Assembly: GCF_004342915.1 (NCBI RefSeq) | Contig: NZ_SLWL01000002.1 | Coordinates: 283,807 to 347,806, forward strand | Source of the DNA: Camelimonas lactis | GTDB taxonomy: Bacteria > Pseudomonadota > Alphaproteobacteria > Rhizobiales > Beijerinckiaceae | Reading direction: 5' to 3' | Length of the DNA stretch: 64,000 bases | Shown: one piece after another, positions 37,820 to 46,442 of the stretch | Layout of the letters: each line of letters starts with the position of its first letter | Numbering within the stretch: position 1 is the first letter of the stretch | Program-made: the position numbers and the translations under genes | The notes under the pieces: model-generated | Told to the model about the DNA's origin: nothing | The model's input: only the letters and a program-made list of their open reading frames with translations | Database searches by the model: none

Positions 37820-38887
37820 TTAATCCCTGGAAACCTGGGCGGCAGGCGCCGACCGATGCCGGCGCATGTTGTCCTCAGGCGTCGTGGCCTCGGCCGGCGG
37901 CACGGGAACCAGCGCCCTGAAGCCGTACTGGCCCAGCAGCATCAGCCAGGTGACGAGCACGAAGGTTGACGTCAGCACCGGCATGCCGATGGGCTTGAGG
38001 AAAATGGCGATCGAGGCCCACAGCCAGGTGGAGATGACGACGCCGAACAGCGCGTAAAGAAAGCTGCGCCACGTCAGCACCAGGAAAAACCCGCCAAGCG
38101 CGATGGCGGTGAGCGCGGCGTTGTAGCCGAACAGACCGTCGCGAATGGCGCCCTCCGGCCCGCCGAACAGCGCCGCCACCAGCGCGGCGACCGCGGCGCC
38201 GATCAGGGCCATGCCCGCCGAAATGCGGGAGTTCACGGCGATGCCGAGGATGATGAGGTAGCCAGATATCCAGTTGTCCTGAAAGAAAATCTGACCGATG
38301 GCGTTGCCGATGCCCATGTACCAGGTTGGCAGCACATAGGCGACGGCGGCGTCATACTGCTCCGGCGACACCGGCTTCGCCAGCGGCCCCGCCTCGATCG
38401 ACGCGAATTTCAGCACCGCGAACAGGAACAGCCAGCCCGTGAGCACGAACGGCGCGGTGAGCGCCGAAATCCTGTACGGAGCCAGCAGGGCGGAGAGCGA
38501 CTGAAACACCACCGCTGTCATGGCGGCGGCGAACAGCAGATAAACAACCATCCAGCCCGAAGGGACATGGCCAACGCGGAAATTGGCGCTGGTGAAAGCG
38601 ACCAGCGCCAATGTCACGAGCGCGCCGTTGAAGCCGAACAGGCCGTCGCGGACCAGCCCCCGGTCCGCCTGCAACGCCAGCGCCATCAGCGTGGCGGCGA
38701 CCACGCCGGCGATGCAGACCAGGCCATAGATCCAGGAATTGAAGAACAGGGCCAGAAGGATGATCAACCCCGACAGCGGGTTGTTCTGGAACACCACCTG
38801 GCCAACGCCCCGCAGGCACCAGTCGACAAAACCGAGCGCCGGGTGATCGCGAAACATGTCGACTGAAGACAGATTTGCCTGGCTCAC
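37820..38887 (-). CDS. Urea transporter (UT family)
   Basis: A 355-residue channel-like urea transporter with the internal repeat of the family: QVVFQNNPLSGLIIL / QIFFQDNWISGYLII and DGLFGFNGALVTLAL / DGLFGYNAALTAIAL. It should let urea equilibrate across the inner membrane. It lies 93 bases after ureC on the same strand, so it feeds the urease encoded upstream. The C-terminal 30 residues are polar and basic. A perfect hairpin (38909-38934) lies between it and ureC. Confidence 0.96.
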   Translation of the reverse strand: MSQANLSSVDMFRDHPALGFVDWCLRGVGQVVFQNNPLSGLIILLALFFNSWIYGLVCIAGVVAATLMALALQADRGLVRDGLFGFNGALVTLALVAFTSANFRVGHVPSGWMVVYLLFAAAMTAVVFQSLSALLAPYRISALTAPFVLTGWLFLFAVLKFASIEAGPLAKPVSPEQYDAAVAYVLPTWYMGIGNAIGQIFFQDNWISGYLIILGIAVNSRISAGMALIGAAVAALVAALFGGPEGAIRDGLFGYNAALTAIALGGFFLVLTWRSFLYALFGVVISTWLWASIAIFLKPIGMPVLTSTFVLVTWLMLLGQYGFRALVPVPPAEATTPEDNMRRHRSAPAAQVSRD

Positions 38888-38908
38888 GTCACGCCCCTCC
38901 CCAAATAT

Positions 38909-38934
38909 CCCGCCGGCCTTTTGCGGCCGGCGGG
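38909..38934. other. Perfect 10-bp inverted repeat between ureC and the urea transporter gene
   Basis: CCCGCCGGCC (38909-38918) and GGCCGGCGGG (38925-38934) flank a 6-base loop. No T run follows on either strand. It may slow transcription or protect the mRNA end so that ureDABC and the transporter are expressed at different levels. Confidence 0.7.
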
Positions 38935-38980
38935 AGAGGCATTGGTCACCTGCGTTTCTCCGCCCGAAAGCGCGCCCGCC

Positions 38981-40684
38981 TCAGAAGAGGAAATAGCGCT
39001 GGGCCATCGGCAGGCTTTCGGCCGGTTCGCAGGTGATCAGTTCGCCATCGACCCGCACTTCATAGGTTTGCGGATCCACCTCAATCCTTGGCGTGAAGGC
39101 ATTATGGATCATGTCCTTCTTGCGCACGCCGCGCGTGCCCTTCACGGCCACCAGCTGCTTGTCCAGCCCCAGTTTGTCGCCAATGCGATCTTCCAGCGCC
39201 GCCTGGGAGACGAAGGTGACGCCAGTGGCGCCGCGCGCGCCGCCAAGCACCCCGTACATGGGCCGGTAGTGCACCGGCTGCGGCGTGGAGATTGATGCGT
39301 TGGGATCGCCCATGGGCGCGATGGCGATCATGCCGCCCAGCATCACCAGCGACGGCTTGACGCCGAAGAACGCGGTTTTCCAGAGCACCAGATCGGCCCG
39401 CTTGCCGACCTCGATCGAGCCAATCTCATGGGCGAAGCCATGGGTGATCGCCGGATTGATGGTGTATTTGGCGATGTAGCGCTTGCAGCGGAAGTTGTCG
39501 TTGCGGGCGTTGTCCTCGGGCAGCGGGCCGCGCTGCACTTTCATCTTGTGGGCGGTCTGCCAGCAGCGGGTCGTGGTTTCGCCGATGCGGCCCATGGCCT
39601 GGGAGTCGGACGACATCATCGAGAAGGCGCCCAGATCGTGCAGGATGTCCTCGGCGGCGATGGTTTCCTTGCGGATGCGTGACTCGGCGAAAGCCACGTC
39701 CTCGGGAATCTGCGGGCTGAGGTGGTGGCACACCATCAGCATGTCGAGATGCTCGTCGACGGTGTTGATGGTGTAGGGCCGGGTCGGATTGGTCGAGGCC
39801 GGCAGGATGTTCTCCTGGCCCGCGGCGGTGATGATGTCCGGCGCATGACCGCCGCCCGCGCCTTCCGTATGGAAGGAGTGGATGGCCCGCCCCTTCATGG
39901 CGGCGAAGGTGTCGGCGACGAAGCCGCTCTCGTTCAGCGTGTCGGAGTGCAGGGCGACCTGCACGTCCATTTCGTCGGCCACCGACAGGCAGTTGTCGAT
40001 CGCCGCCGGGGTGGTGCCCCAGTCCTCGTGCAGCTTCAGGCCGATGGCGCCGGCGCGAATCTGTTCGCGCAGGGGTTCCGGCAGGGCCGCGTTGCCCTTG
40101 CCGAGCAGGCCGACATTGATCGGCAGCTCGTCGACGGCCTGCAGCATGCGGTGGATGTACCACGGCCCCGGGGTGACGGTTGTCGCCAGCGTGCCAACGG
40201 ACGGACCCGTGCCGCCGCCCACCAGGGTGGTGGTCCCGCTGGCGAGCGCCTCCTCCGCCTGCTGCGGCGCGATGAAGTGGATGTGGGTGTCGATGCCGCC
40301 GGCGGTCAGGATCTTGCCCTCACCGGCAATGACGTCGGTGCCTGGGCCGATGACGATGTCGACGCCAGGCTGGATATCGGGATTGCCGGCCTTGCCGATG
40401 CCGCTGATCCGGCCATCCTTGACGCCGACGTCGGCCTTGATGACCCCCCAGTGGTCGAGGATGATGGCGTTGGTGATCACCAGGTCGGCGACCTCCGCCG
40501 CCACGCCTTGGCCCTGGCCCATGCCATCGCGGATAACCTTGCCGCCGCCAAAGGTGACCTCTTCACCATAAATGGTGCGGTCTTCCTCAATCTCGATCAC
40601 CAGATCGGTGTCGGCGAGGCGAACGCGGTCGCCCGTGGTCGGCCCGTAGAGCGAGGCGTAGGTTTCGCGTGTGATGCGCGTCAT
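38981..40684 (-). CDS. ureC: Urease alpha subunit
   Basis: The catalytic subunit that hydrolyses urea to ammonia and carbamate. The 567-residue protein has [10 protein letters not shown] (first nickel histidines), [10 protein letters not shown] with the carbamylated lysine (about residue 217), [24 protein letters not shown], and the flap [20 protein letters not shown] with its cysteine replaced by the family MVCHH arrangement intact. The start is ATG 40684 ([16 protein letters not shown]), one base after the ureB stop. All active-site elements are present, so it should be functional if matured. Confidence 0.98.
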   Translation of the reverse strand: MTRITRETYASLYGPTTGDRVRLADTDLVIEIEEDRTIYGEEVTFGGGKVIRDGMGQGQGVAAEVADLVITNAIILDHWGVIKADVGVKDGRISGIGKAGNPDIQPGVDIVIGPGTDVIAGEGKILTAGGIDTHIHFIAPQQAEEALASGTTTLVGGGTGPSVGTLATTVTPGPWYIHRMLQAVDELPINVGLLGKGNAALPEPLREQIRAGAIGLKLHEDWGTTPAAIDNCLSVADEMDVQVALHSDTLNESGFVADTFAAMKGRAIHSFHTEGAGGGHAPDIITAAGQENILPASTNPTRPYTINTVDEHLDMLMVCHHLSPQIPEDVAFAESRIRKETIAAEDILHDLGAFSMMSSDSQAMGRIGETTTRCWQTAHKMKVQRGPLPEDNARNDNFRCKRYIAKYTINPAITHGFAHEIGSIEVGKRADLVLWKTAFFGVKPSLVMLGGMIAIAPMGDPNASISTPQPVHYRPMYGVLGGARGATGVTFVSQAALEDRIGDKLGLDKQLVAVKGTRGVRKKDMIHNAFTPRIEVDPQTYEVRVDGELITCEPAESLPMAQRYFLF

Positions 40685-40685
40685 C

Positions 40686-40997
40686 TCAGACCTCCAGCTT
40701 TCCGTTGACCAGGGCGTTGAAGCCGTAAACGACGCGATCGCCGGCAAGGGCCACCAGCTCGACCGTGCGCTCCTGGCCTGGCTCGAAGCGAACGGCGGTG
40801 CCGGCCGGGATATTGAGGCGGAAGCCCCGCGCCTGCTGACGATCGAACTTCAGCGCCGTGTTGGTTTCGTAAAAATGATAGTGGGACCCGACCTGGATCG
40901 GTCTGTCTCCGGTGTTGGCGACGTCGATCCTGCGGGTCTCGCGACCGGCGTTGAGCTCGACCTCGCCGTCTTCAAGCAAAAATTCGCCCGGATTCAT
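40686..40997 (-). CDS. ureB: Urease beta subunit
   Basis: Structural subunit of the (UreABC)3 trimer. The 103-residue protein starts [16 protein letters not shown] after GAGGGGGG; an upstream GTG would overlap ureA and is not needed. It has the conserved [19 protein letters not shown] and [16 protein letters not shown] segments. It lies between ureA (13-base gap) and ureC (1-base gap). Confidence 0.97.
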   Translation of the reverse strand: MNPGEFLLEDGEVELNAGRETRRIDVANTGDRPIQVGSHYHFYETNTALKFDRQQARGFRLNIPAGTAVRFEPGQERTVELVALAGDRVVYGFNALVNGKLEV

Positions 40998-41010
40998 GAC
41001 GCAGCCCCCC

Positions 41011-41313
41011 TCACGGAACCGGATTGTGAACGGTGACAAGCTTGGTCCCGTCCGGGAAAGTCGCCTCCACCTGGATGTCGTGGATCATCTCAGGCACGCC
41101 CTCCATGACGTCGTCACGGGTCAGCAGCGTCGCGCCATAGGACATCAGGTCCGCCACGGTCCGGCCGTCGCGGGCGCCCTCGAGGATCGCCAGGGAAATG
41201 TAGGCGATGACCTCCGGATAATTCAGCTTGACGCCGCGCGCTTTCCGGCGCTCCGCCAGCAGACCCGCCGTGAACAGCAGGAGCTTGTCCTTCTCGCGTG
41301 GAAGCAGTTCCAT
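41011..41313 (-). CDS. ureA: Urease gamma subunit
   Basis: The 100-residue gamma subunit, of standard length: [29 protein letters not shown], then [10 protein letters not shown] and [17 protein letters not shown]. Separate ureA and ureB genes are the usual bacterial form. It follows ureD by 33 bases and precedes ureB. Confidence 0.98.
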   Translation of the reverse strand: MELLPREKDKLLLFTAGLLAERRKARGVKLNYPEVIAYISLAILEGARDGRTVADLMSYGATLLTRDDVMEGVPEMIHDIQVEATFPDGTKLVTVHNPVP

Positions 41314-41346
41314 TTCCCAGACCCTCGCTGTGTCAGTTTGCCCGTG

Positions 41347-42267
41347 TCATGTCGCCCAGATGCGCGGAGCGCTCGCTGGTTTGCCCTGCCCCAGTCTGCG
41401 CAAAATATCCCAGGCCTGAACGAACATCGCCTTGCCATCGGCGACCCGCGAACCGAGATACCGGCACACCACCACGTCCTCGAGCTGGCTCACCGAAAAC
41501 ATGCCCTGGAGGCAGCCCGCGTCGCCGAACCCGCCCTGGCCCTGGCCGTCGATGGCCGCGCGCACCCGTTCAGCCGCGTCATCCGGCAGGGCGCCGGCAT
41601 AGACCATCGCGCCGGCCGTCGGCTGGCCCGAAAGGGCGAAAGCGGCGGCAAGCTGCGGCGCGCCGGCGGACAGCGCCATGCGCTCGAACCAGACCGGCCG
41701 GCCGTCGCGCACGATCTCGACGCGTTGCGCCACCCTCCCCGCCGTGAACCCCTCGCCCGCCGCGGGCCGGCCGAGACAGATAAAATCCCAGCCGGCGTAA
41801 ACCGCATCCGGCGCCAGCGTCACGGTGGTTTCAACGCGCGCATTGGCGCCGGCAAAAATAATGGTTTCCTGCGGCAGGAACTCGCAAACAGCGCCGGCGC
41901 CGACCTCAATGCGCGTCGACTGGAGAGCGACATCGCCCAGGCTGCGGTAGAAACGCGTGGCCCCGGGCGTGGTCAGGACGACGCGCGCGCCGTCATCGAC
42001 ATGAAAATGCTGGACGAGACGGTCACCACCGACGATGCCGGCCGGCGGATGCAGCAGGTAAACATGGCAGCTGCCATCCTTCTCGGGATAAAACGGCTTC
42101 TGCACCAGCAGCGGGCCGCAATGACGGCGGCGGGCCAGACGGGTTTTGCCGGCCATGGACGCAAACCACAATTCCAGCTCCGCCGGCCAGGAACGACGGC
42201 GCGTGGCCGCGGGCGCAACGGGCGTCGCCGTGTCTGGCAAAATCTCCCCTGGCTGACACAGGACCAT
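41347..42267 (-). CDS. ureD: Urease accessory protein UreD
   Basis: UreD (UreH) is the scaffold that binds apo-urease and UreF/UreG during nickel insertion. The 306-residue product starts at ATG 42267 after GGGGAGG; the frame is open 17 codons further. Family segments include LLHPPAGIVGGDRL, LTTPGATRFYRS, FLPQETIIFAGANA and WDFICLGRPAAGEGF. It is the first gene of the ureD-A-B-C-transporter-permease unit and diverges from ureE. Confidence 0.96.
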   Translation of the reverse strand: MVLCQPGEILPDTATPVAPAATRRRSWPAELELWFASMAGKTRLARRRHCGPLLVQKPFYPEKDGSCHVYLLHPPAGIVGGDRLVQHFHVDDGARVVLTTPGATRFYRSLGDVALQSTRIEVGAGAVCEFLPQETIIFAGANARVETTVTLAPDAVYAGWDFICLGRPAAGEGFTAGRVAQRVEIVRDGRPVWFERMALSAGAPQLAAAFALSGQPTAGAMVYAGALPDDAAERVRAAIDGQGQGGFGDAGCLQGMFSVSQLEDVVVCRYLGSRVADGKAMFVQAWDILRRLGQGKPASAPRIWAT

Positions 42268-42362
42268 GTGGCGCCTCCCCTTCCTGTCTGGAGTATGCGC
42301 CCCATCTGTTCCAGGCAACTACTTTTATCGTGAAGCTTATTCAATATAGCCGTGAATTTTCA

Positions 42363-42425
42363 CCCTAGATCACCAGATTTTGTGCAACATTCGCGCATTG
42401 CGGCGTTAACGCCTGTCATCTAGGG
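42363..42425. promoter_or_regulatory. Separated inverted repeat in the ureD-ureE divergent promoter region
   Basis: CCCTAGAT (42363-42370) and ATCTAGGG (42418-42425) are perfect inverted copies with 47 bases between, within an AT-rich stretch (about 42310-42410) unlike its GC-rich surroundings. This is the place where promoters of both urease transcription units should lie, so the repeats are candidate regulator sites. I could not match them to a known operator. Confidence 0.5.
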
Positions 42426-42500
42426 TTGGCGCAGTTTCTCCGCGCCCAGGAATCGGGCCTGCCGCGCGGCGTTTCCCGAATTTCCGGAATGAGGCGCCTC

Positions 42501-43046
42501 ATGTTGAAGGCAATTGCGGTGCGACGCGCATCCGAGGGCGGCGCTCAGGGAAAGTTCGTCGTTGGCCGCGCGGTTCTGGCGCACGATGAACGGCATCTGC
42601 GCCGGCGGACCATCGAACTGAGCGATGGCGCGCGGGCGCTCGTCGATCTGCCGGTCACCGTGGCGCTGGAGCACGGCGACGCCCTGATGACCGATTGCGG
42701 CGGCGCCATCGCCATTGCCGCTGCCGACGAGCCGCTCTACGAAGTCGTGGCCCGGGACCCGCTCCACCTGACGCAACTGGCCTGGCACCTCGGCAACCGG
42801 CACCTGGCCGCCGACATTGCGCCGGGCAGGATCCTGATCCTGCGCGACCACGTTATCCGCGCCATGCTTGAGGGCCTGGGCGCGCAGGTCAACGAAATCG
42901 TCGCGTCATTTCATCCGGTGCGCGGCGCCTATTCTTCCGGCCATGGCGGGCATGAGCACGGCCATGAGCCGCATGGCCACGCCCACGGTCATGAGCGCCA
43001 TCACCATGATCACGCCCACGGCCACCACGACCATCATCCCGACTGA
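42501..43046 (+). CDS. ureE: Urease accessory protein UreE, nickel metallochaperone
   Basis: UreE carries nickel to the UreDFG-urease complex. ATG 42501 has GAGG six bases upstream and gives 181 residues (MLKAIAVRRASEG); in-frame ATGs at 42489 and 42426 are less likely. The N-terminal peptide-binding domain is followed by the metal-binding domain with LYEVVARDPLHLTQLAWHLG and NRHLAADI, whose histidine binds nickel at the dimer interface. The last 35 residues hold 17 histidines and should bind several more nickel ions. ureG is 296 bases downstream, an unusually large gap. Confidence 0.95.
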   Translation: MLKAIAVRRASEGGAQGKFVVGRAVLAHDERHLRRRTIELSDGARALVDLPVTVALEHGDALMTDCGGAIAIAAADEPLYEVVARDPLHLTQLAWHLGNRHLAADIAPGRILILRDHVIRAMLEGLGAQVNEIVASFHPVRGAYSSGHGGHEHGHEPHGHAHGHERHHHDHAHGHHDHHPD

Positions 43047-43098
43047 CCGTCGCCAGGAAAAGGCCGTGGCCGACAGACCCGGCGCCGGGAGACGGCCA

Positions 43099-43138
43099 GG
43101 GCGCGGAAGCGGTTTTCTGGGCGCGGAAGCGGTTTCTT
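43099..43138. repeat. Two tandem copies of a 20-bp unit between ureE and ureG
   Basis: GGGCGCGGAAGCGGTTTTCT (43099-43118) is followed directly by a copy with one change near the end (43119-43138). Confidence 0.85.
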
Positions 43139-43208
43139 GCCTGGCCATCGGGTCAAGCTGGGCCCGTTTTACCAGCCGGCGATATCCGCCAGTTTGCGCG
43201 GCGTGCTT

Positions 43209-43228
43209 CATGGTGTTGAAACACCATG
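43209..43228. promoter_or_regulatory. 20-bp perfect palindrome upstream of ureG
   Basis: CATGGTGTT (43209-43217) and AACACCATG (43220-43228) are perfect inverted halves with two bases between, 115 bases before the ureG ATG. The shape suits a dimeric repressor operator better than a terminator because the loop would be too tight. The regulator is not identifiable. Confidence 0.5.
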
Positions 43229-43342
43229 TTTTCCTGATGCAAAGTAGCGTCCACTCCGCAAGACCAGGCTTCTGCGGGCAAACCACGCCCCATGCGGAAC
43301 GCAGGCGCGCCCCGCATGACAACATCTGAGGCGACTGCGTTC

Positions 43343-44026
43343 ATGACATCCAGAAACGGACCCCTGCGCGTCGGCATCGGCGGCCCTGTCGGCTCAGGCA
43401 AAACCACGCTGACCGAGCGCCTGTGCAAGGCGCTGCGCGACCGCTTTTCCATCGCCGTCATCACCAACGACATCTACACCCGGGAAGACGCCATGATCCT
43501 CGCCCGCCGCCAGGCGTTGCCGGAGGACCGCATCATGGGCGTCGAGACGGGGGGATGCCCGCACACGGCGATCCGCGAGGACGCTTCGATCAACTTGCAG
43601 GCCATCGCCGAGATGAACCGCCGTTTTCCCGATCTCGACATCGTGTTCATCGAGTCGGGGGGCGACAACCTGGCCGCGACCTTTTCTCCCGATCTGGCGG
43701 ATCTGACGCTTTACGTCATTTCCGTCTGTCAGGGCGAGGAAATCCCGCGCAAGGGCGGCCCGGGCATCACCCGCTCGGACTTCCTGGTGATCAACAAGAG
43801 CGATCTGGCGCCTTATGTGAACGTTGACCTCGACGTCATGCGCGCCGACGCCGCCCGCATGCGTGGGCGCCGGCCGTTTGGCTTCACCGACCTGTCGCGC
43901 GGCGCGGGCCTTGACGCCGTTATCGCGTTCATTGCCGAAAATGGCGGCCTGGAGCCGCATGCCGCTGAGGACGCGCCCTGCCCCGGCGTTCAGAAGGGCT
44001 CCCCGAACGGCGAGAGACGGTCGTAA
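43343..44026 (+). CDS. ureG: Urease accessory GTPase UreG
   Basis: UreG hydrolyses GTP to drive nickel transfer into urease. The 227-residue product starts at ATG 43343; in-frame starts at 43316 and 43292 exist but lie in less conserved sequence. It has the P-loop [13 protein letters not shown], the nickel-binding [13 protein letters not shown] motif, [16 protein letters not shown], and NKSDLAP for guanine recognition. The last 30 residues (from [12 protein letters not shown]) extend past the usual end. A 12-bp hairpin follows the stop. Confidence 0.97.
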   Translation: MTSRNGPLRVGIGGPVGSGKTTLTERLCKALRDRFSIAVITNDIYTREDAMILARRQALPEDRIMGVETGGCPHTAIREDASINLQAIAEMNRRFPDLDIVFIESGGDNLAATFSPDLADLTLYVISVCQGEEIPRKGGPGITRSDFLVINKSDLAPYVNVDLDVMRADAARMRGRRPFGFTDLSRGAGLDAVIAFIAENGGLEPHAAEDAPCPGVQKGSPNGERRS

Positions 44027-44030
44027 AACC

Positions 44031-44060
44031 CATGTGGCCGGGACAGGGCCCGGCCACATG
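44031..44060. terminator. 12-bp perfect hairpin between ureG and the DUF1269 gene
   Basis: CATGTGGCCGGG (44031-44042) and CCCGGCCACATG (44049-44060) flank a 6-base loop. The genes on both sides converge on it, so a bidirectional terminator is likely; the tails are only short T/A runs. Confidence 0.7.
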
Positions 44061-44086
44061 CAAAACAACGATCCGCTCCCGGATGG

Positions 44087-44617
44087 TTATGACGTCGGCG
44101 CCGCCGTTGCGGCAGCCGCTTCCGGGGTAATCGGGTGGGCGGCGAGCGCCTCGCGCAAGGCCTGCTCCTTGCTGTGGTCCAGCGAGGTCTTGAGCACCTC
44201 GCCGCCCGTGCCGCGCAGCTCTTCCAGCACCTTGTCGCCCGTCACACCCTGCACCAGCACGAACAGGGCCGCGTTGCCGGGCTGAAGCTTTTCGCCCAGT
44301 TCCTTCATGAACTTGTCGTTGATGCCAAAGTCGGTCAGCGCGCCGCCGACCGCGCCCGACGCCGCGCCGATGGCCGCGCCAACCAGCGGCATCAGGAAAA
44401 TGGCGCCGATGAGCAGGCCCCAAAGGCCCCCTGAAGCCGCGCCAACCGCTGTCGTGTTCATCAGCTGGTTGAGCTTGACCTGCCCCTTGTCGTTTTTGAC
44501 GGCGATCACCGCATCGCCGATCCTGATCAGATATTCCTTTTGCAGTTCGAACAGGCGCTGGCGGATCTCCTCCGCCTTCTGTTCATCCGGATAAACAACG
44601 ACGACGAGATCAGACAC
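44087..44617 (-). CDS. DUF1269 family membrane protein
   Basis: The GTG at 44617 with GGAG seven bases upstream gives 176 residues, the usual DUF1269 length; the frame is open 55 codons further. It begins VSDLVVVVYPDEQKAEEIRQ, then a soluble ferredoxin-like half, a central glycine-rich hydrophobic hairpin (GLLIGAIFLMPLVGAAIGAA...) and GINDKFMKELGEKLQPGNAA. The family is common and uncharacterised, often near stress or ion-transport genes. It converges on ureG. Confidence 0.88.
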   Translation of the reverse strand: MSDLVVVVYPDEQKAEEIRQRLFELQKEYLIRIGDAVIAVKNDKGQVKLNQLMNTTAVGAASGGLWGLLIGAIFLMPLVGAAIGAASGAVGGALTDFGINDKFMKELGEKLQPGNAALFVLVQGVTGDKVLEELRGTGGEVLKTSLDHSKEQALREALAAHPITPEAAAATAAPTS

Positions 44618-45033
44618 GGCAATACTCCGCAATATACACAGGGAAAGCAGCGTTCCGGGCAACCGCGCAAGGCGGCGCCTGCCCGGGAGCTGGAGCGCTA
44701 CACTGAACTCCGCAAGCGCGCCGCACAACCGCATGTCGCACGGCGACGTCATCCGGACATGACGGTTCCACGCCTTCCTCACAGCTTCCCCGGGGCCATC
44801 TGCCAGACGTCACGCCCCAAGGTCCGCAGGAGGCCGTAACCGCCTCAAAACCAGCATATGCGACAATGAGTGAGCCGCCCCAGCGTTTTTGCGCGAAGAA
44901 CCGCATTCACCTCAAAATGACCAGCTTCCCGCGCCGCGTTACGTCGGCCTTTCGCGCCGCGTCAGGTCGACGGCGGAGCGAACGGCGCCGCCGCGTCCGA
45001 CATATGGCGCCGTCCTGGCCGCCGGCGGAAAAG
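44618..45033. other. Intergenic region between the AI-2E transporter and DUF1269 genes
   Basis: 416 bases with no credible gene. It follows the stop of the AI-2E transporter gene (minus) and must hold the promoter of the DUF1269 gene; I see no clear elements beyond that gene's GGAG site. Confidence 0.5.
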
Positions 45034-46080
45034 TCAGTCCGCCGCCGCGCCTTTTGGCGGCGCCCCAAGCAGGTCAGAAAACCAGCTGCTCGCGGGATGT
45101 TGGGCGCAAAAGGTCAACAGCGCAATGGAAACCGGCACGCCGATGAAGGCGCCAAGAATCCCCCAAAGGTAGCTCCAGAAAAACACCGAGAACAGCACGA
45201 GGAACGGCGACATGGACAGCGCCGAGCCGGCAACCCGCGGCTCAAGATAACTCCCGACGACAAACTGGATCAGGTTGAGGCAGGCGAAAACGACCAGCAC
45301 CGCCTCCCAGGACTGGAACTGGGCCATGGCGAACAATGTCGGGAAAACCGTGGCCACCAGCGGCCCGATGAACGGGATGTAGTTCAGCGCGAAGGCCATG
45401 ACGCCCCACTCGGCCGCGAGCGGCAGGCCGACGGCGGTGGCGAATAGCCAGACGAGCGCGCCGGTCATGAGGCTCATTACCGTTCGCACGCCCATGTATC
45501 TGCGCAACTTGGCGGCGGTCTGGCTGGCGCCGCGCAACAGCACGCCAGCCACGGTCTGGTTCTTCAGCGCGCTGACCTTGCGAGCCGCGTCGTCCACCTC
45601 GAGCAGGCCAAGGATGACGTAGACGAACACCACGATCCAGAAACTCAAGGTGGTGTTGAACCGACCCGTGACCTGTTGCGCGGCGCGCACGACCCAGCCA
45701 ACGTTGAAATGCTCCGCCCAGAGCCCCGCCACCGCGATCCCGTGCCCCTCAAGCCAGGCGACCCCCATGGCGTACAGCGCCTGAAAGCGCCCGGCGTCGG
45801 CGATGATCCAGCGGGTGACGCGCCCGAACCCCCAGGCGACGATCCAGCCGAACACCAGGAACACCGCCGCGACCACCAGCATGCTCAGGGCAAGCGCCAG
45901 CCCCTTCGGCATGCGCGTTTGCAGCCAGCTCTGGAACGGCCACATGAGGGCGATCATGAACATGGCGAAAACCACGGGGGCGATAACGGCGCCCGCATAA
46001 TAAATACATCCGAACACAAGCATGACCGCGATCAGCACGATCATGGCCGTCGCTATCGATCCCCTGCCAGCGCTTTCCAT
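45034..46080 (-). CDS. AI-2E family transporter
   Basis: A 348-residue inner-membrane protein of the PerM/YdiK/AI-2E exporter family, beginning MESAGRGSIATAMIVLIAV at ATG 46080 after a G-rich leader; the frame is open far upstream. About eight helices, with the conserved region LAAEWGVMAFALNYIPFIGP and, near the C-terminus, SPFLVLFSVFFWSYLWGILGAFIGVPVSIAL. Family members have been linked to autoinducer-2 export or Na+/H+ antiport; which applies here is unknown. Confidence 0.92.
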   Translation of the reverse strand: MESAGRGSIATAMIVLIAVMLVFGCIYYAGAVIAPVVFAMFMIALMWPFQSWLQTRMPKGLALALSMLVVAAVFLVFGWIVAWGFGRVTRWIIADAGRFQALYAMGVAWLEGHGIAVAGLWAEHFNVGWVVRAAQQVTGRFNTTLSFWIVVFVYVILGLLEVDDAARKVSALKNQTVAGVLLRGASQTAAKLRRYMGVRTVMSLMTGALVWLFATAVGLPLAAEWGVMAFALNYIPFIGPLVATVFPTLFAMAQFQSWEAVLVVFACLNLIQFVVGSYLEPRVAGSALSMSPFLVLFSVFFWSYLWGILGAFIGVPVSIALLTFCAQHPASSWFSDLLGAPPKGAAAD

Positions 46081-46432
46081 ACCCGCCCCCCAAAGCCGGA
46101 CCGATCCGGCGCCGCCATTCGCAACCTCGGGTTGAGGCCAATGACCGACCCGGCGACGACTTGTGAACGAAGTCATGACAGCGGGCGGCGACCATCGCAA
46201 GAGACAGGCGCGGTCGCCGAATCGACCGCTCAACGCCGCCTGGCGCGGCGCCCCCGCCGGCCGTGCGGCCCGCGCCGCCGCGCCCTCCTGCCCCGGATCG
46301 CCGGTTTGCGACGCGCCGGGCGCGCCGGCGGCAGGCAATTGTCCGAACTGGCGCGGGTCTGCATGTATTTCTCCCTGAAATACTCCTCAGTCTTCTATAA
46401 TCCGCGTTGTCACGACTGGTTATTGTAGCCTA
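46081..46432. other. Region between the AI-2E transporter gene and the insertion sequence
   Basis: 352 bases with no credible gene. It should hold the promoter of the minus-strand AI-2E transporter. The final 80 bases are more AT-rich and end in the TA flank of the insertion sequence. Confidence 0.5.
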
Positions 46433-46442
46433 GGGTTCGGAC

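Noticed and set aside
44610..44906. A 98-codon minus-strand frame upstream of the DUF1269 gene
   Set aside because: It has no ribosome site or protein features; the region is better explained as the DUF1269 leader.
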